Part shown: positions 18,806 through 29,273 of the stretch, piece by piece
Numbering within the stretch: the first letter of the stretch is position 1
How the letters are laid out: each line of letters begins with the position of its first letter
Assembly (NCBI GenBank): GCA_012518815.1
Contig: JAAYRK010000116.1
Coordinates: 1 to 37,656 of the forward strand
Direction of reading: 5' to 3'
DNA from: Candidatus Epulonipiscium sp.
GTDB taxonomy: Bacteria > Bacillota > Clostridia > Lachnospirales > Defluviitaleaceae
DNA length: 37,656 nucleotides
The notes under the pieces: generated by a model
What the model was told of the DNA's origin: nothing
Databases searched by the model: none
Seen by the model: only the letters and a program-made list of their open reading frames with translations
Made by a program: the position numbers and the translations under genes

Positions 18806-19425
18806 TATACGTACACCTCCTGTATCGTTTGAAGCACATCTTTAGATACAACAAAAGAATCATATTTTAGAATGTCATACACATTAATTGTATTTGCCGC
18901 AGCAGTTTTTACGTTTTGTAGATTTCTTGCAGATAATATTACATTTTTATTATCACTTTCTGTTACAATTAACGCTTTGTTAATTTTAAGGTTATCTAAA
19001 ACTTGCTTCATTTTTTTAGTTTTGATTTCATCAAATTTAAGTTCATCTATTACAATAAACTTATTTTCATTAACTTTTGATGTTAAAGCAGATTTTAATG
19101 CTAATCTTTTTACTTTCTTGTTTAATTTAAATGAATAATCTCTTGGCTTTGGAGCAAATACTACACCGCCACCTGTCCATTGTGGTGCACGTATTGAACC
19201 TTGTCTTGCTCTTCCTGTACCTTTTTGTCTCCAAGGTTTTCTTCCGCCTCCACGTACTTCAGCACGGGTTTTAGCACTTTGGGTACCTTGTCTTTGATTT
19301 GCCAAATATTGTACCACTACTGCGTGCATTATATGTTCATTAACTTCTACTCCAAATATCTCATCTTTTAATTCTATTTCATCAACTTGTTGCCCTTCCA
19401 TATTATACACAGCAACTTTAGCCAT
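18805..19425 (-). CDS. rplD: 50S ribosomal protein L4 (uL4)
   Basis: 206 residues. Globular N-terminus, then the extended tunnel loop [20 protein letters not shown] at about residues 59–78 that reaches toward the exit tunnel. In E. coli L4 also shuts down S10-operon transcription. GGAGG-type site before the ATG, 27 nt after rplC. Confidence 0.97.
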   Translation of the reverse strand: MAKVAVYNMEGQQVDEIELKDEIFGVEVNEHIMHAVVVQYLANQRQGTQSAKTRAEVRGGGRKPWRQKGTGRARQGSIRAPQWTGGGVVFAPKPRDYSFKLNKKVKRLALKSALTSKVNENKFIVIDELKFDEIKTKKMKQVLDNLKINKALIVTESDNKNVILSARNLQNVKTAAANTINVYDILKYDSFVVSKDVLQTIQEVYV

Positions 19426-19452
19426 TTTTACTCCTCCTTTCTCCAGTTATGA

Positions 19453-20082
19453 CTATGCTTTTACACTGTCTTTTAACATAACAATTGATTTTTTAGGTCC
19501 GGGTACCGCTCCTTTTACAAGAATTAAATTCTTTTCAGGATACACTTTTACTACTTCTAGATTTTGAACAGTCACTTTTTCAGCACCCATATGTCCGGGA
19601 AGTTTTTTTCCTTTAAATACTTTTCCAGGATAAGAACTACCAGCCATAGCACCAACACCTCTGTGGTATTTAGAGCCGTGTGCCATAGGTCCTCTACCTT
19701 GGTTATGTCTTTTTATAACACCTTGATATCCTTTTCCTTTAGAAATACCAGTTACATCAACCTTATCTCCTTCAGAAAAGATATCTACTTTAATTTCTGA
19801 ACCTATTTCATAAGCACTAACATCATCTAGTCTAAACTCTTTTAATTTTCTTTTAAGTGAAACGCCGGCCTTTTCAAAATGACCTTTTAATGGTTTGTTA
19901 ATATGCTTTTCCTTAGCATCAATATAACCTATTTGAATTGCATTATAACCGTCATTTTCTATTGTCTTCTTTTGAACTACCACACAAGGTCCTGCTTCTA
20001 ATACAGTAACAGGAATGTGTTTGCCGTTTTCATCAAAGATTTGGGTCATCCCAATTTTTTTACCTATGATTGCTTTTTTCAT
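19453..20082 (-). CDS. rplC: 50S ribosomal protein L3 (uL3)
   Basis: 209 residues. [19 protein letters not shown] at the start and [32 protein letters not shown] toward the C-terminus, the segment that approaches the peptidyl-transferase centre. The 101-nt gap before it is long for the S10 block and holds a perfect 8-bp hairpin. AGGAGGTG precedes the ATG. Confidence 0.98.
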   Translation of the reverse strand: MKKAIIGKKIGMTQIFDENGKHIPVTVLEAGPCVVVQKKTIENDGYNAIQIGYIDAKEKHINKPLKGHFEKAGVSLKRKLKEFRLDDVSAYEIGSEIKVDIFSEGDKVDVTGISKGKGYQGVIKRHNQGRGPMAHGSKYHRGVGAMAGSSYPGKVFKGKKLPGHMGAEKVTVQNLEVVKVYPEKNLILVKGAVPGPKKSIVMLKDSVKA

Positions 20083-20109
20083 CTTTACACCTCCTATTAA
20101 TCTACAGCG

Positions 20110-20129
20110 GATTACAGTATCCTGTAATC
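20110..20129 (-). promoter_or_regulatory. Hairpin in the rpsJ–rplC spacer
   Basis: Arms 20110–20117 and 20122–20129 (GATTACAG and its complement) with a 4-nt loop form a perfect stem about 30 nt ahead of the rplC ATG. No T run follows, so it is not a terminator. It might be a processing or translational control element within the S10 transcript. Confidence 0.55.
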
Positions 20130-20183
20130 ATTCTAGACAGATTCTCATACCGATAATAATCGTAACCGAATCTATTGCCTATG

Positions 20184-20495
20184 TTATTTCACATCAACTT
20201 TAATATCTACACCTGCTGGCAAATCAAGACGCATTAATGCATCTACGGTTTTAGGTGTTGGAACCACAATATCAATTAATCTCTTATGGGTTCTCATTTC
20301 AAACTGCTCTCTGGAATCTTTGTATTTGTGAACCGCTCTTAAGATTGTAACAATTTCCTTTTTAGTAGGTAATGGAATTGGTCCACTTACTTTTGCTCCT
20401 GTTTTCTTAGCTGTTTCGATAATTTTAGCAGCTGACTGATCAATTATTTTGTGGTCATAAGCTTTTAAGCTTATTCTAATTTTTTGGTTAGCCAT
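20184..20495 (-). CDS. rpsJ: 30S ribosomal protein S10 (uS10, NusE)
   Basis: 103 residues, start [21 protein letters not shown]; the open frame runs upstream but only the ATG after GGAGGGG fits. S10 is both a 30S head protein and NusE, a partner of NusB/NusG in antitermination. The family block [38 protein letters not shown] is intact. First gene of the S10 block, after a structured leader. Confidence 0.98.
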   Translation of the reverse strand: MANQKIRISLKAYDHKIIDQSAAKIIETAKKTGAKVSGPIPLPTKKEIVTILRAVHKYKDSREQFEMRTHKRLIDIVVPTPKTVDALMRLDLPAGVDIKVDVK

Positions 20496-20711
20496 AAAAA
20501 AAGTCCCCTCCTTTTCGCACTTTGTTTTGTACGACAAGTGGTGACTGCACACTTATCCGGGTGTATCCTAATGTTATACATTGATTATAAATACAACTCC
20601 GTATATTAGTACAGTGACCTTGTCGTCCTGTTTCTCGAACTGGACATTCGTTCAGTGAAAATTTCCCATAATATGGCAACCTTTCACATCATCACTATCA
20701 ATGCCACAACA
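20496..20711 (-). promoter_or_regulatory. Structured leader RNA of the S10 operon
   Basis: The rpsJ–tuf gap is 319 nt; the rightmost part is the tuf terminator and the S10 promoter, and this segment is about 215 nt of untranslated leader. It holds a long-range helix pairing 20612–20626 with 20531–20547 (core of 8 bp, ACGACAAG and its complement, extended to about 14 pairs with small bulges). It also holds a hairpin at 20625–20645 (GTCC…GGAC and GTT…AAC, 5-nt loop) that competes with the foot of the long helix. No family assignment made. Confidence 0.55.
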
Positions 20712-20717
20712 TTATTG

Positions 20718-20746
20718 AGTATACAATAAAAACTTCTTTTTTGCAA
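20718..20746 (-). promoter_or_regulatory. Sigma-A promoter for the S10 operon
   Basis: -35 TTGCAA (20741–20746; four of six) and -10 TATACT (20718–20723; five of six), 17 nt apart. It lies between the tuf terminator and the S10 leader, so S10 transcription does not depend on tuf read-through. Confidence 0.7.
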
Positions 20747-20759
20747 GGTTTTTTTAATT

Positions 20760-20800
20760 TTTTTGCAAAAAAATCACACCCCAAAGGGATGTGATTTTAA
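20760..20800 (-). terminator. Rho-independent terminator after tuf
   Basis: On the minus strand the stem AAAATCACATCCC…GGGTGTGATTTT closes a TTTG loop and is followed by a run of T. It begins about 17 nt beyond the tuf stop and separates the str and S10 transcripts. Confidence 0.9.
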
Positions 20801-20814
20801 ATTGCTTAGAATTA

Positions 20815-22008
20815 TTATTCGATAACTTCTGAAACTGAACCTGCACCAACAGTTCTTCCGCCTTCACGGATAGCAAAACGAAGACCTTTTTCCATAGCGA
20901 TAGGTGCAATAAGTTCGATTTCCATTTCGATGTTATCACCAGGCATACACATTTCTACTCCATCAGGAAGTTTGATAACACCTGTTACGTCAGTTGTTCT
21001 GAAATAGAATTGAGGTCTGTAATTTGTGAAGAAAGGAGTATGACGTCCACCTTCTTCTTTCTTAAGAACGTATACTTGTGCTTTAAACTTTGTATATGGT
21101 GTAATTGTTCCAGGATGAGCTAAAACTTGACCTCTTTCGATTTCGTCTTTTTGAACACCACGAAGAAGTGCTCCGATGTTGTCCCCAGCTTGGGCTTGGT
21201 CAAGGAATTTATGGAACATTTCTACTCCTGTTACAACTACTTTTCTTGGTTCATCTGTAAGACCAACAATTTCAACTTCGTCTTGTACTTTAAGTACTCC
21301 ACGTTCTACTCTACCAGTTGCAACTGTTCCACGACCTGTAATTGAGAAAATGTCCTCAACAGGCATAAGGAATGGTTTGTCAACTTCACGTTCTGGGTCA
21401 GGAATATAGCTGTCTACTTGTTCGAAAAGTTCTACAATTCTGTCTCCCCATTCGCTTGATGGATCTTCTAATGCTTTAAGAGCAGAACCTCTTACTACAG
21501 GAATTTCATCTCCTGGGAATTCGTATTCGCTTAATAAGTCACGAATTTCCATTTCAACTAAGTCAAGTAATTCTTCGTCATCAACCATATCACATTTATT
21601 CATAAATACAACAATGTAAGGAACTCCAACTTGACGAGCTAAAAGGATATGCTCTCTTGTTTGAGCCATAGGACCGTCAGTAGCTGCCACAACGATAATA
21701 GCACCGTCCATTTGTGCTGCACCAGTGATCATGTTTTTAACGTAGTCAGCGTGTCCTGGGCAGTCAACGTGTGCATAGTGACGATTTGGAGTTTCGTATT
21801 CAACGTGTGAAGTTGAAATAGTAATTCCACGTTCTCTTTCTTCTGGAGCTTTATCGATGTTATCGTATGAAATTTCTTCTCCTAATTGATATCTTGCATA
21901 TAATGTTTTAGTAATCGCTGCAGTTAAAGTTGTTTTACCATGGTCAACGTGTCCAATTGTTCCAATGTTAACGTGAGGCTTTGTTCTTTCAAATTTTGAT
22001 TTTGCCAT
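20815..22008 (-). CDS. tuf: Elongation factor Tu
   Basis: 397 residues. EF-Tu carries aminoacyl-tRNA to the ribosome as the GTP form. GTPase motifs: GHVDHGKT (19–26), DCPGH (82–86) and NKCD (137–140); domains 2 and 3 follow with [13 protein letters not shown] and [17 protein letters not shown] at the C-terminus. Last gene of the str block, but with its own consensus-like promoter in the 75-nt gap after fusA, so it can be made in excess over EF-G. GGAGGATTATT leads to the ATG. Confidence 0.99.
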   Translation of the reverse strand: MAKSKFERTKPHVNIGTIGHVDHGKTTLTAAITKTLYARYQLGEEISYDNIDKAPEERERGITISTSHVEYETPNRHYAHVDCPGHADYVKNMITGAAQMDGAIIVVAATDGPMAQTREHILLARQVGVPYIVVFMNKCDMVDDEELLDLVEMEIRDLLSEYEFPGDEIPVVRGSALKALEDPSSEWGDRIVELFEQVDSYIPDPEREVDKPFLMPVEDIFSITGRGTVATGRVERGVLKVQDEVEIVGLTDEPRKVVVTGVEMFHKFLDQAQAGDNIGALLRGVQKDEIERGQVLAHPGTITPYTKFKAQVYVLKKEEGGRHTPFFTNYRPQFYFRTTDVTGVIKLPDGVEMCMPGDNIEMEIELIAPIAMEKGLRFAIREGGRTVGAGSVSEVIE

Positions 22009-22051
22009 TTTTAATAATCCTCCTTTTATTTGCCATTTAAATTCATTTTTT

Positions 22052-22080
22052 ATTATATTTCAAGTCTTCCTACATTTCAA
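22052..22080 (-). promoter_or_regulatory. Private promoter of tuf
   Basis: -35 TTGAAA (22075–22080; five of six) and perfect -10 TATAAT (22052–22057), 17 nt apart, just 4 nt beyond the fusA stop. A start near 22045 would give a leader of about 37 nt before the tuf ATG. Confidence 0.78.
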
Positions 22081-22083
22081 GCC

Positions 22084-24174
22084 TTATTCAGCTTTTCCTT
22101 TGCCGGAGACTATTTTTTCTTGTATATTCTTTGGAACCGCTTCATAATGATGGAATTCCATAGAATATGTTCCTCGTCCTTGTGTCTTAGAACGAAGATC
22201 TGTAGCATATCCAAACATTTCGGATAATGGCACATATCCATGAATAACTTGTAGTCCGTTTCTTGATTCCATTCCTTCAATACGGCCACGTCGAGAATTT
22301 AAATCCCCAATTACGTCACCCATGTATTCCTCAGGAACTGTTACGTCTATTTTTTCAATAGGTTCAAGAAGAACTGGATCACCTTTTTTCATAGCTTCTT
22401 TAAATGCCATTGAACCAGCTATTTTAAAAGCCATTTCAGATGAGTCAACTTCGTGGTATGAACCATCATATAAAATTGCCTTAATTCCAAGAACAGGATA
22501 TCCACCTAATATACCACTTTGCATTGCTTCTTGAATACCATTATCGATAGGTTGAATATATTCTTTTGGAATAACTCCTCCGACAATTTTGCTTTCAAAT
22601 TCGTAAGTTTTTTCTCCATTTGGATCCATAGGCTCAAACTTAACTTTACAGTGTCCGTATTGTCCTCTACCACCAGATTGTCTTACGAATTTACCTTCCA
22701 CATCAGATGCAGCTTGAATAGTTTCTTTATATGCAACTTGTGGTTCCCCTACATTGGCTTCTACTTTAAACTCACGAAGCAAACGGTCTACTATAATCTC
22801 AAGATGGAGTTCTCCCATGCCTGAAATAATTGTTTGACCTGTTTCTGCATTTGTGTAAGTTTTAAAGGTTGGATCTTCTTCAGCCAATTTAGAAAGAGCT
22901 ATACCCATCTTTTCCTGACCAGCTTTTGTTTTTGGTTCAACTGCAACTGAAATAACTGGTTCAGGGAATACCATAGACTCTAATATTACTGGATGTTGAT
23001 CATCACAAAGAGTATCTCCAGTTGTAGTAATCTTTAATCCTACAGCTGCTGCTATATCACCAGAATAAACTTTATCTATTTCTTGACGGTGATTTGCATG
23101 CATTTGTAAAATACGGCCAACTCTTTCTTTTTTATTCTTTGTAGAGTTTAAAACATAAGAGCCAGAATTCATTGTTCCTGAATATACTCTAAAATAAGCC
23201 AACTTTCCTACATAAGGGTCACTCATGATCTTAAATGCCAATGCAGAAAATGGCTCATCGTCAGAAGAATGTCTTTCAACTTCTTCTCCGGTTCCAGGAA
23301 TTATTCCTTTAATAGATGCTATATCTGTTGGTGCAGGAAGATAGTCTAATACTGCATCAAGCAATCTTTGAACACCTTTATTCTTGTATGCAGAACCACA
23401 TAAAACAGGAATTATTTGTACGTTTATAGTTGCTGCTCTAAGAGCTTTTTTCAATTGCTCTACAGTTAATTCTTCACCTTCTAGATAAAGCATCATTAAT
23501 TCTTCATCTGTTTCAGCAATTGCTTCAATCATTGCCATTCTATATTCTTCTGCTTGTTCCTTCATTTCTTCAGGAATATCTTCTACTTGTATGTCGTTAC
23601 CTAAATCGTCTTTATAAATATATGCTTTCATCTCCATCAAATCAATGATGCCTCGAAAGTCATCTTCTTTACCAATTGGTAATTGGATTGGAACAGGGTT
23701 AGCGTTAAGTCTTTCTTTTATCATGTCTACTACATTGTAAAAGTTAGCCCCCATTATATCCATTTTATTAACAAATGCCATACGGGGTACATTGTATTTG
23801 TCTGCTTGACGCCATACTGTTTCAGATTGAGGTTCTACTCCACCCTTTGCACAGAACACTCCTATCGCACTATCTAATACACGAAGTGAACGTTCTACTT
23901 CTACAGTAAAGTCAACATGCCCTGGTGTGTCTATTACATTAATACGATAATCTTTCCAATGGCAAGTTGTTGCTGCGGATGTAATAGTAATTCCTCTTTC
24001 TTGTTCTTGTTCCATCCAGTCCATAGTCGCAGACCCTTCATGGGTTTCACCTATTTTGTGTGTGCGACCAGTATAAAATAAAATTCTCTCTGATAACGTT
24101 GTTTTCCCCGCATCAATATGGGCCATTATACCAATATTTCTGGTCCTCTCGAGGGGAAATTCTCTTTCTGCCAA
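22084..24174 (-). CDS. fusA: Elongation factor G
   Basis: EF-G drives translocation on the ribosome. 696 residues in five domains. GTPase motifs AHIDAGKT (18–25), DTPGH (82–86) and NKMD (136–139); switch I region [15 protein letters not shown]-terminal domains IV–V include [14 protein letters not shown] and [22 protein letters not shown]. Start is TTG, with AAGGAGG a few nt upstream; the N-terminal residues [18 protein letters not shown] match the family, so no other start is needed. Preceded by a 126-nt gap after rpsG. Confidence 0.98.
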   Translation of the reverse strand: MAEREFPLERTRNIGIMAHIDAGKTTLSERILFYTGRTHKIGETHEGSATMDWMEQEQERGITITSAATTCHWKDYRINVIDTPGHVDFTVEVERSLRVLDSAIGVFCAKGGVEPQSETVWRQADKYNVPRMAFVNKMDIMGANFYNVVDMIKERLNANPVPIQLPIGKEDDFRGIIDLMEMKAYIYKDDLGNDIQVEDIPEEMKEQAEEYRMAMIEAIAETDEELMMLYLEGEELTVEQLKKALRAATINVQIIPVLCGSAYKNKGVQRLLDAVLDYLPAPTDIASIKGIIPGTGEEVERHSSDDEPFSALAFKIMSDPYVGKLAYFRVYSGTMNSGSYVLNSTKNKKERVGRILQMHANHRQEIDKVYSGDIAAAVGLKITTTGDTLCDDQHPVILESMVFPEPVISVAVEPKTKAGQEKMGIALSKLAEEDPTFKTYTNAETGQTIISGMGELHLEIIVDRLLREFKVEANVGEPQVAYKETIQAASDVEGKFVRQSGGRGQYGHCKVKFEPMDPNGEKTYEFESKIVGGVIPKEYIQPIDNGIQEAMQSGILGGYPVLGIKAILYDGSYHEVDSSEMAFKIAGSMAFKEAMKKGDPVLLEPIEKIDVTVPEEYMGDVIGDLNSRRGRIEGMESRNGLQVIHGYVPLSEMFGYATDLRSKTQGRGTYSMEFHHYEAVPKNIQEKIVSGKGKAE

Positions 24175-24300
24175 AGTTACTCCTCCTTTGGTGTTTCCAC
24201 TAATCTATTTAATCTGTTTTAACTACTCTGGTAGTTTCTGCGTTTTTTTAACTTTTATGCACTTAGCAGATGGGACAACACCCATTGATATATTTTAGTA

Positions 24301-24771
24301 TTACCATCTGTAATGTGCAAATGCCTTGTTGGCTTCTGCCATTTTGTGTGTATCTTCTTTTTTCTTTACAGCTCCGCCAGTGTTATTGATAGCATCTAAT
24401 ATTTCGCCTGCTAAACGTTCCATCATTGTCTTTTCCCCTCGTTGTCTTGCGTATAAAACTAACCAGCGTAAGCCTAAAGTTTGTCTTCTTTCAGGTCTTA
24501 CTTCAACAGGTACTTGATAAGTTGCTCCTCCCACACGGCGAGCTTTTACTTCTAAAACAGGCATTATATTATTCAATGCTTCTTCAAATGCTTCTAGTGC
24601 ATCTTTGCCAGTTTTTTCAGCAATTCTATTAAATGCATCATATACTATTTTTTGGGCAATACCCCTTTTTCCATCTAACATAACATTGTTGATTAATTTT
24701 GTAACAACCTTGCTATTATATAATGGATCGGGTAATACCTCTCTTTTAGGTACATGTCCTTTACGTGGCAC
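24301..24771 (-). CDS. rpsG: 30S ribosomal protein S7 (uS7)
   Basis: 156 residues, the standard length, from a GTG start lying 6 nt after AAGGAGGG (protein begins [16 protein letters not shown]). The open frame extends upstream but adds residues unrelated to S7. Motifs [33 protein letters not shown] and [12 protein letters not shown] are intact. S7 organises the 3' domain of 16S rRNA and in E. coli represses translation from the rpsL–rpsG spacer. Confidence 0.97.
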   Translation of the reverse strand: MPRKGHVPKREVLPDPLYNSKVVTKLINNVMLDGKRGIAQKIVYDAFNRIAEKTGKDALEAFEEALNNIMPVLEVKARRVGGATYQVPVEVRPERRQTLGLRWLVLYARQRGEKTMMERLAGEILDAINNTGGAVKKKEDTHKMAEANKAFAHYRW

Positions 24772-24918
24772 GGTTCTTCCCTCCTTAACAATACAAATTA
24801 TATCATCGGTACTCACACATTATCTATGTGTGTACGTGCACCAGTTCCGCTACATCTATATTAAACTGCATAAAGCAGGACTATATCTGTATCCGCCTGG
24901 GCACTAAATCTTAAACTA
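24772..24918 (-). promoter_or_regulatory. Long rpsL–rpsG spacer, possible S7 control region
   Basis: 147 nt with no supported gene, in a cluster where gaps are mostly 10–50 nt. As RNA it contains CTGC…GCAG with a 5-nt loop, enclosed by CCAG…CTGG, and further down a perfect 7-bp stem CACACAT…ATGTGTG (about 24815–24833) just before the rpsG ribosome site. In E. coli S7 binds this same spacer; equivalence here is inference. Confidence 0.4.
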
Positions 24919-25332
24919 TTATTTCTTAGGTCTTTTTACCCCATATTTAGAGCGAGCTTGTTTTCTGTCAGCAACCCCCGCAGTATCTAATGTACCACGA
25001 ATAATATGGTATCTAGTACCAGGAAGGTCTTTTACTCTTCCACCTCTAATAAGAACCACGCTGTGCTCTTGAAGGTTATGTCCTTCTCCTGGAATATATG
25101 CTGTTACTTCTATTCCATTAGTAAGACGAACCCTTGCAATTTTTCTAAGAGCTGAGTTAGGTTTCTTAGGTGTAGCTGTTTTAACAGCTGTACAAACCCC
25201 TCTTTTTTGAGGTGATGAAATATTAGTTGACTTCTTCTTTAAGGAGTTAAATCCTTTCTGAAGTGCCGGTGACGCTGATTTTTGCTTGATTGTCTTTCTT
25301 CCTTTGCGCACTAACTGGTTAAATGTGGGCAT
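24919..25332 (-). CDS. rpsL: 30S ribosomal protein S12 (uS12)
   Basis: 137 residues. S12 lies at the decoding centre. The streptomycin-linked sites are wild type: [11 protein letters not shown] (Lys at 56 and 57, aligning with E. coli 42 and 43) and [11 protein letters not shown] (Lys101 and Asp102, aligning with 87 and 88). Relative to E. coli there is an insertion in the first 50 residues ([16 protein letters not shown]), usual in Gram-positives. AAGGAGGTG precedes ATG, 16 nt after the L7Ae-like gene. Confidence 0.98.
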   Translation of the reverse strand: MPTFNQLVRKGRKTIKQKSASPALQKGFNSLKKKSTNISSPQKRGVCTAVKTATPKKPNSALRKIARVRLTNGIEVTAYIPGEGHNLQEHSVVLIRGGRVKDLPGTRYHIIRGTLDTAGVADRKQARSKYGVKRPKK

Positions 25333-25348
25333 CCTTTACACCTCCTTG

Positions 25349-25588
25349 CTACTTAATTACTGCTGCAGTTGCAGTTTCTACTTCAACATTGCATGCTTCA
25401 CCCAGTTGTCTCATGTTTTCAACCATAACAAGTTCTATGCCTTGTTCTTTTGCCATTTCTAAAATTCTGCGGACAACTCTGTCTTCTGCATTATGAGCAA
25501 CATAAACAATTTCTGCTTGTTTTCTTTCTAACAATTTGTTTACTTGCTTTGCTCCTACCACTATGTGTCGTGTTTTTAATCTTTTCAC
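25349..25588 (-). CDS. L7Ae-family K-turn-binding protein (YbxF/RplGB-like)
   Basis: 79 residues. A single L7Ae/L30e fold: VGAKQVNKLLERKQAEIVYVAHNAED, then MAKEQGIELVMVENMRQLGEACNVEV. Bacterial members (YbxF) sit before rpsL in Firmicutes and bind kink-turn RNA; ribosome association is reported, but the function is not settled. GTG start with a GGGGGA purine-rich site. First gene of the str block, about 60 nt downstream of its promoter. Confidence 0.93.
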   Translation of the reverse strand: MKRLKTRHIVVGAKQVNKLLERKQAEIVYVAHNAEDRVVRRILEMAKEQGIELVMVENMRQLGEACNVEVETATAAVIK

Positions 25589-25655
25589 ATAAATCCCCCT
25601 TTAAGGTTCATTTTTATGCTTATATCTAAATATAATACATAACACACACTGATGA

Positions 25656-25684
25656 ATTTTATCACTTAGACATAGAAATGTCAA
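25656..25684 (-). promoter_or_regulatory. Sigma-A promoter for the str operon
   Basis: Perfect -35 TTGACA (25679–25684) and -10 TAAAAT (25656–25661; five of six), 17 nt apart, immediately after the rpoC hairpin and ahead of the L7Ae-like gene. Confidence 0.85.
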
Positions 25685-25685
25685 G

Positions 25686-25730
25686 ATTTTATTTAGGGGC
25701 ATTATTGAAAATATGCCCCTAAATAAAATT
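25686..25730 (-). terminator. Hairpin after rpoC
   Basis: Arms of about 16–18 bp (ATTTTATTTAGGGGCAT and its complement) around a 9–10-nt loop, starting 2 nt from the rpoC stop. The 3' flank is CTTG, not a T run, but the stem itself ends in AT-rich arms. It probably marks the end of the rpoBC transcript or stabilises it. Confidence 0.65.
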
Positions 25731-25731
25731 T

Positions 25732-28700
25732 TTATTCTGCTGTAGTGACATCAATTTTTCTATATCTATGCATTCCTGTTCCAGCAGGTATAAGCTTTCC
25801 AATAATTACATTTTCCTTCAGACCAATCAAAGGATCTTTCTTACCTTTTATAGCTGCATCAGTTAATACTCTGGTTGTTTCTTGGAATGAAGCAGCCGAT
25901 AAGAAGGAATCTGTAGCAAGGGAAGCTTTTGTAATACCTAGGAGTACTTCTTTTCCTTCTGCTTCTTTTAATCCTTGCTCTCTCATAAGTTTATTAGTTT
26001 CTTCATATTCTATTCTGTCTACTAAGCTTCCAGGAAGGAAATCTGTATCTCCGTTTTCGTCGATCTTAACCTTCTTAAGCATTTGACGTACTATTACTTC
26101 AATGTGCTTATCATTAATATCAACACCCTGTAGACGGTATACCCTTTGAACTTCTTGAAGCATGTAATCTTGTACTCCTCTTAATCCCTTAATCTTTAAG
26201 ATATCATGAGGATTAACGCTTCCTTCTGTCAATTCATCTCCAGCTTCCACCATACTTCCGTCTTCTACCTTTATCCTTGAGCCATAAGGTACAAGATAAG
26301 ATTTAGATTCTCCTGCTTCGTCATTAGTTATGATAATTTCTCGTTTTTTCTTTGTATCATTTATCTTAACTGTACCAGCAAATTCTGCAATTATAGCAAG
26401 TCCTTTTGGTTTTCTTGCTTCAAATAATTCTTCTACACGTGGAAGACCTTGGGTAATGTCATCTCCAGCTATTCCTCCTGTATGGAATGTACGCATAGTA
26501 AGCTGTGTTCCTGGCTCTCCAATAGATTGGGCAGCAATAATTCCTACGGATTCCCCTACCCTAACAAGTCGTCCAGATGCCATGTTTGCACCATAACATT
26601 TAGAACATACTCCTATTTTTGAGCGGCAGGTTAATACTGTTCTAATATGAACTTTTTTAACTCCTGCTTTTTCAATAGCTTCAGCCTGATCTGGAGAAAT
26701 CATTGTATTTGCATTAGCCAAAATTTCTCCCGTTTCTGGATGAGTAACATCTTCTATTACCCATCTGCCTCGTATTCTATCTTGTAAGGATTCAATTACT
26801 TCATTGCCATCCTTAAAGGCTTTAACCCACATTCCTGGTACTTCTTCGCCTTCTTTTGAACAATCTACTTCACGAATAATTAAATCTTGTGCTACGTCAA
26901 CAAGACGTCTTGTAAGATACCCTGAGTCAGCTGTACGTAAAGCAGTATCAGCAAGACCTTTTCTAGCACCGTTAGCAGAAATAAAATACTCAAGAACTGT
27001 TAAGCCTTCACGGAAATTTGCTTTAATAGGTAATTCAATAATTTTACCTGTAGCACTAGCCATAAGTCCTCTCATACCAGCTAACTGTTTAATCTGATTG
27101 ATAGAACCCCTTGCTCCAGAATGTGCCATCATATAAATGTTATTATACTTACCTAAGTTTTCAAGGAGCACGTCCGTAATTTTATCATTTGCCTTGTTCC
27201 AAGCTTCAATAACTTTTGAATGTCTTTCTTCGTCTGTCATTAATCCACGTCTAAATAACTTGGTAACTTCATCTACTGTACCTTCAGCTTCTTTCAAAAT
27301 AGTTTGTTTTTCCTTTGGTATTTCCATATCAGATACAGATACTGTAATTGCACCAATAGTAGAATATTTAAAGCCTAATTCTTTAATTTTATCTAATACT
27401 ATAGCTGTATTTGTAGCTCCATATTTATTAATACATCTATTAATAATTTTACCTAATGCCTTTTTATCTACTAAAAAGTCTACTTCATACTTAAATAAGT
27501 TTTCCTCTTTAGTCCTGTCTACAAAGCCTATATCTTGTGGAACTGCTTCATTAAATATAATACGGCCTACTGTTGTATCTACAATAGCTGATTTCATTTC
27601 TCCATCTACTTCTATGGTTCTGCGTACCTTTATTTTTGCATGTAGACTAATATTGTTGTTGTAGTAAGCTAATATAGCTTCATTTTCATCTTTATATATA
27701 CTTCCTTCTCCCTTTTCACCATCTTTTTCAAGAGTCAAGTAATAAGTTCCTAAAACCATGTCTTGAGATGGCACTGTAACTGGTCCCCCATCAGAGGGCT
27801 TTAATAAGTTGTTTGGAGAAAGCAGTAAAAATCTACACTCTGCTTGTGCTTCAACAGAAAGTGGAACGTGAACTGCCATCTGGTCTCCGTCAAAGTCCGC
27901 ATTATATGCAGTACATACTAGAGGATGGAGCTTAATTGCACGACCTTCCACTAACACTGGTTCAAAAGCTTGTATTCCCAAACGGTGTAATGTAGGTGCA
28001 CGATTTAACATAACAGGATGTTCTTTAATAACTTCTTCTAATACATCCCATACTTCTGGTTGAAGTCTTTCAACCATTCGTTTGGCAGATTTTATATTAT
28101 GAGCCAATCCATCTTCTACAAGCTTTTTCATAACGAAAGGCTTAAAAAGTTCAATTGCCATTTCTTTTGGAAGTCCACACTGATAAATCTTTAAGCTTGG
28201 GCCTACAACAATAACTGAACGACCTGAATAGTCAACTCTTTTCCCAAGTAGGTTTTGTCTAAAGCGACCTTGCTTACCTTTTAACATATCGGAGAGAGAT
28301 TTTAAAGCCCTATTACCAGGTCCTGTTACAGGACGGCCTCTTCTACCATTATCAATAAGAGCGTCTACTGCTTCTTGGAGCATTCGCTTTTCATTACGAA
28401 CAATTATATTGGGTGCTCCTAAATCCAATAGTCTTTTTAAGCGGTTATTTCTATTAATTACCCTTCTGTATAAATCATTTAAATCTGATGTAGCAAAACG
28501 TCCCCCGTCTAATTGAATCATTGGACGTAAATCTGGAGGTAATACAGGGATAACATCAAGAATCATCCACTCGGGTCTGTTTTTAGACTTTCTAAAGGCT
28601 TCTATAACTTCTAGTCTTTTAATAATTCTAACCCTTTTTTGTCCTGTAGTTTCTTTTAGAGCTTTTTTTAGTTCTTTGGATTCTTTTTCTAAATCAATTG

Positions 28701-29256
28701 CCTGTAATAATTCTTTAATAGCTTCCGCACCCATTCCAGCACGAAATGCATTTCCATACTTATCATATGCATCCCTATATTCTTTTTCAGTTAAAAGTTG
28801 TTTGTATTGTAAGCCAGTATCCCCTGGTTCTAATACAATATATGATGCAAAATATAATACTTTTTCTAAAGCTCTTGGGGACATGTCAAGAATAAGCCCC
28901 ATACGGCTCGGTATACCTTTAAAGTACCATATGTGTGATACCGGAGCCGCAAGCTCAATATGACCCATTCTTTCTCTTCTAACTTTTGATTTTGTTACTT
29001 CAACACCACAACGGTCACATACTACGCCTTTATAACGAATGCGCTTGTACTTACCGCAATGACATTCCCAGTCTTTACTCGGACCAAAGATTCTTTCACA
29101 AAACAAACCGTCTCTTTCAGGTTTTAAAGTACGATAGTTAATTGTCTCTGGTTTCTTTACTTCGCCTCTAGACCATTCTCTAATCTTATCAGGAGAAGCC
29201 AAAGAAATCTTTAATGCATCAAAGAAAACGGGTTGATCCATATTTACTATAGGCAT
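25732..29256 (-). CDS. rpoC: DNA-directed RNA polymerase beta-prime subunit
   Basis: 1174 residues. N-terminal zinc ribbon Cys65, Cys67, Cys80 and Cys83 (CHCGK and CDRCGVEV). The active-site motif NADFDGDQ is at 452–459, with the three Mg-binding Asp at 454, 456 and 458. Second zinc site in the region [19 protein letters not shown], and trigger-loop residues near [32 protein letters not shown]. No intein or long insertion is seen. ATG start with GGAAAGGAG 9 nt upstream; 17 nt after rpoB. Confidence 0.99.
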   Translation of the reverse strand: MPIVNMDQPVFFDALKISLASPDKIREWSRGEVKKPETINYRTLKPERDGLFCERIFGPSKDWECHCGKYKRIRYKGVVCDRCGVEVTKSKVRRERMGHIELAAPVSHIWYFKGIPSRMGLILDMSPRALEKVLYFASYIVLEPGDTGLQYKQLLTEKEYRDAYDKYGNAFRAGMGAEAIKELLQAIDLEKESKELKKALKETTGQKRVRIIKRLEVIEAFRKSKNRPEWMILDVIPVLPPDLRPMIQLDGGRFATSDLNDLYRRVINRNNRLKRLLDLGAPNIIVRNEKRMLQEAVDALIDNGRRGRPVTGPGNRALKSLSDMLKGKQGRFRQNLLGKRVDYSGRSVIVVGPSLKIYQCGLPKEMAIELFKPFVMKKLVEDGLAHNIKSAKRMVERLQPEVWDVLEEVIKEHPVMLNRAPTLHRLGIQAFEPVLVEGRAIKLHPLVCTAYNADFDGDQMAVHVPLSVEAQAECRFLLLSPNNLLKPSDGGPVTVPSQDMVLGTYYLTLEKDGEKGEGSIYKDENEAILAYYNNNISLHAKIKVRRTIEVDGEMKSAIVDTTVGRIIFNEAVPQDIGFVDRTKEENLFKYEVDFLVDKKALGKIINRCINKYGATNTAIVLDKIKELGFKYSTIGAITVSVSDMEIPKEKQTILKEAEGTVDEVTKLFRRGLMTDEERHSKVIEAWNKANDKITDVLLENLGKYNNIYMMAHSGARGSINQIKQLAGMRGLMASATGKIIELPIKANFREGLTVLEYFISANGARKGLADTALRTADSGYLTRRLVDVAQDLIIREVDCSKEGEEVPGMWVKAFKDGNEVIESLQDRIRGRWVIEDVTHPETGEILANANTMISPDQAEAIEKAGVKKVHIRTVLTCRSKIGVCSKCYGANMASGRLVRVGESVGIIAAQSIGEPGTQLTMRTFHTGGIAGDDITQGLPRVEELFEARKPKGLAIIAEFAGTVKINDTKKKREIIITNDEAGESKSYLVPYGSRIKVEDGSMVEAGDELTEGSVNPHDILKIKGLRGVQDYMLQEVQRVYRLQGVDINDKHIEVIVRQMLKKVKIDENGDTDFLPGSLVDRIEYEETNKLMREQGLKEAEGKEVLLGITKASLATDSFLSAASFQETTRVLTDAAIKGKKDPLIGLKENVIIGKLIPAGTGMHRYRKIDVTTAE

Positions 29257-29273
29257 GGGATTTCTCTCCTTTC

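Noticed and set aside
20488-20679. A 63-codon minus-strand open frame within the S10 leader
   Set aside because: It overlaps the leader helix, has no good ribosome site and no recognisable family, and its composition (many Cys/Tyr/Arg) looks like chance.
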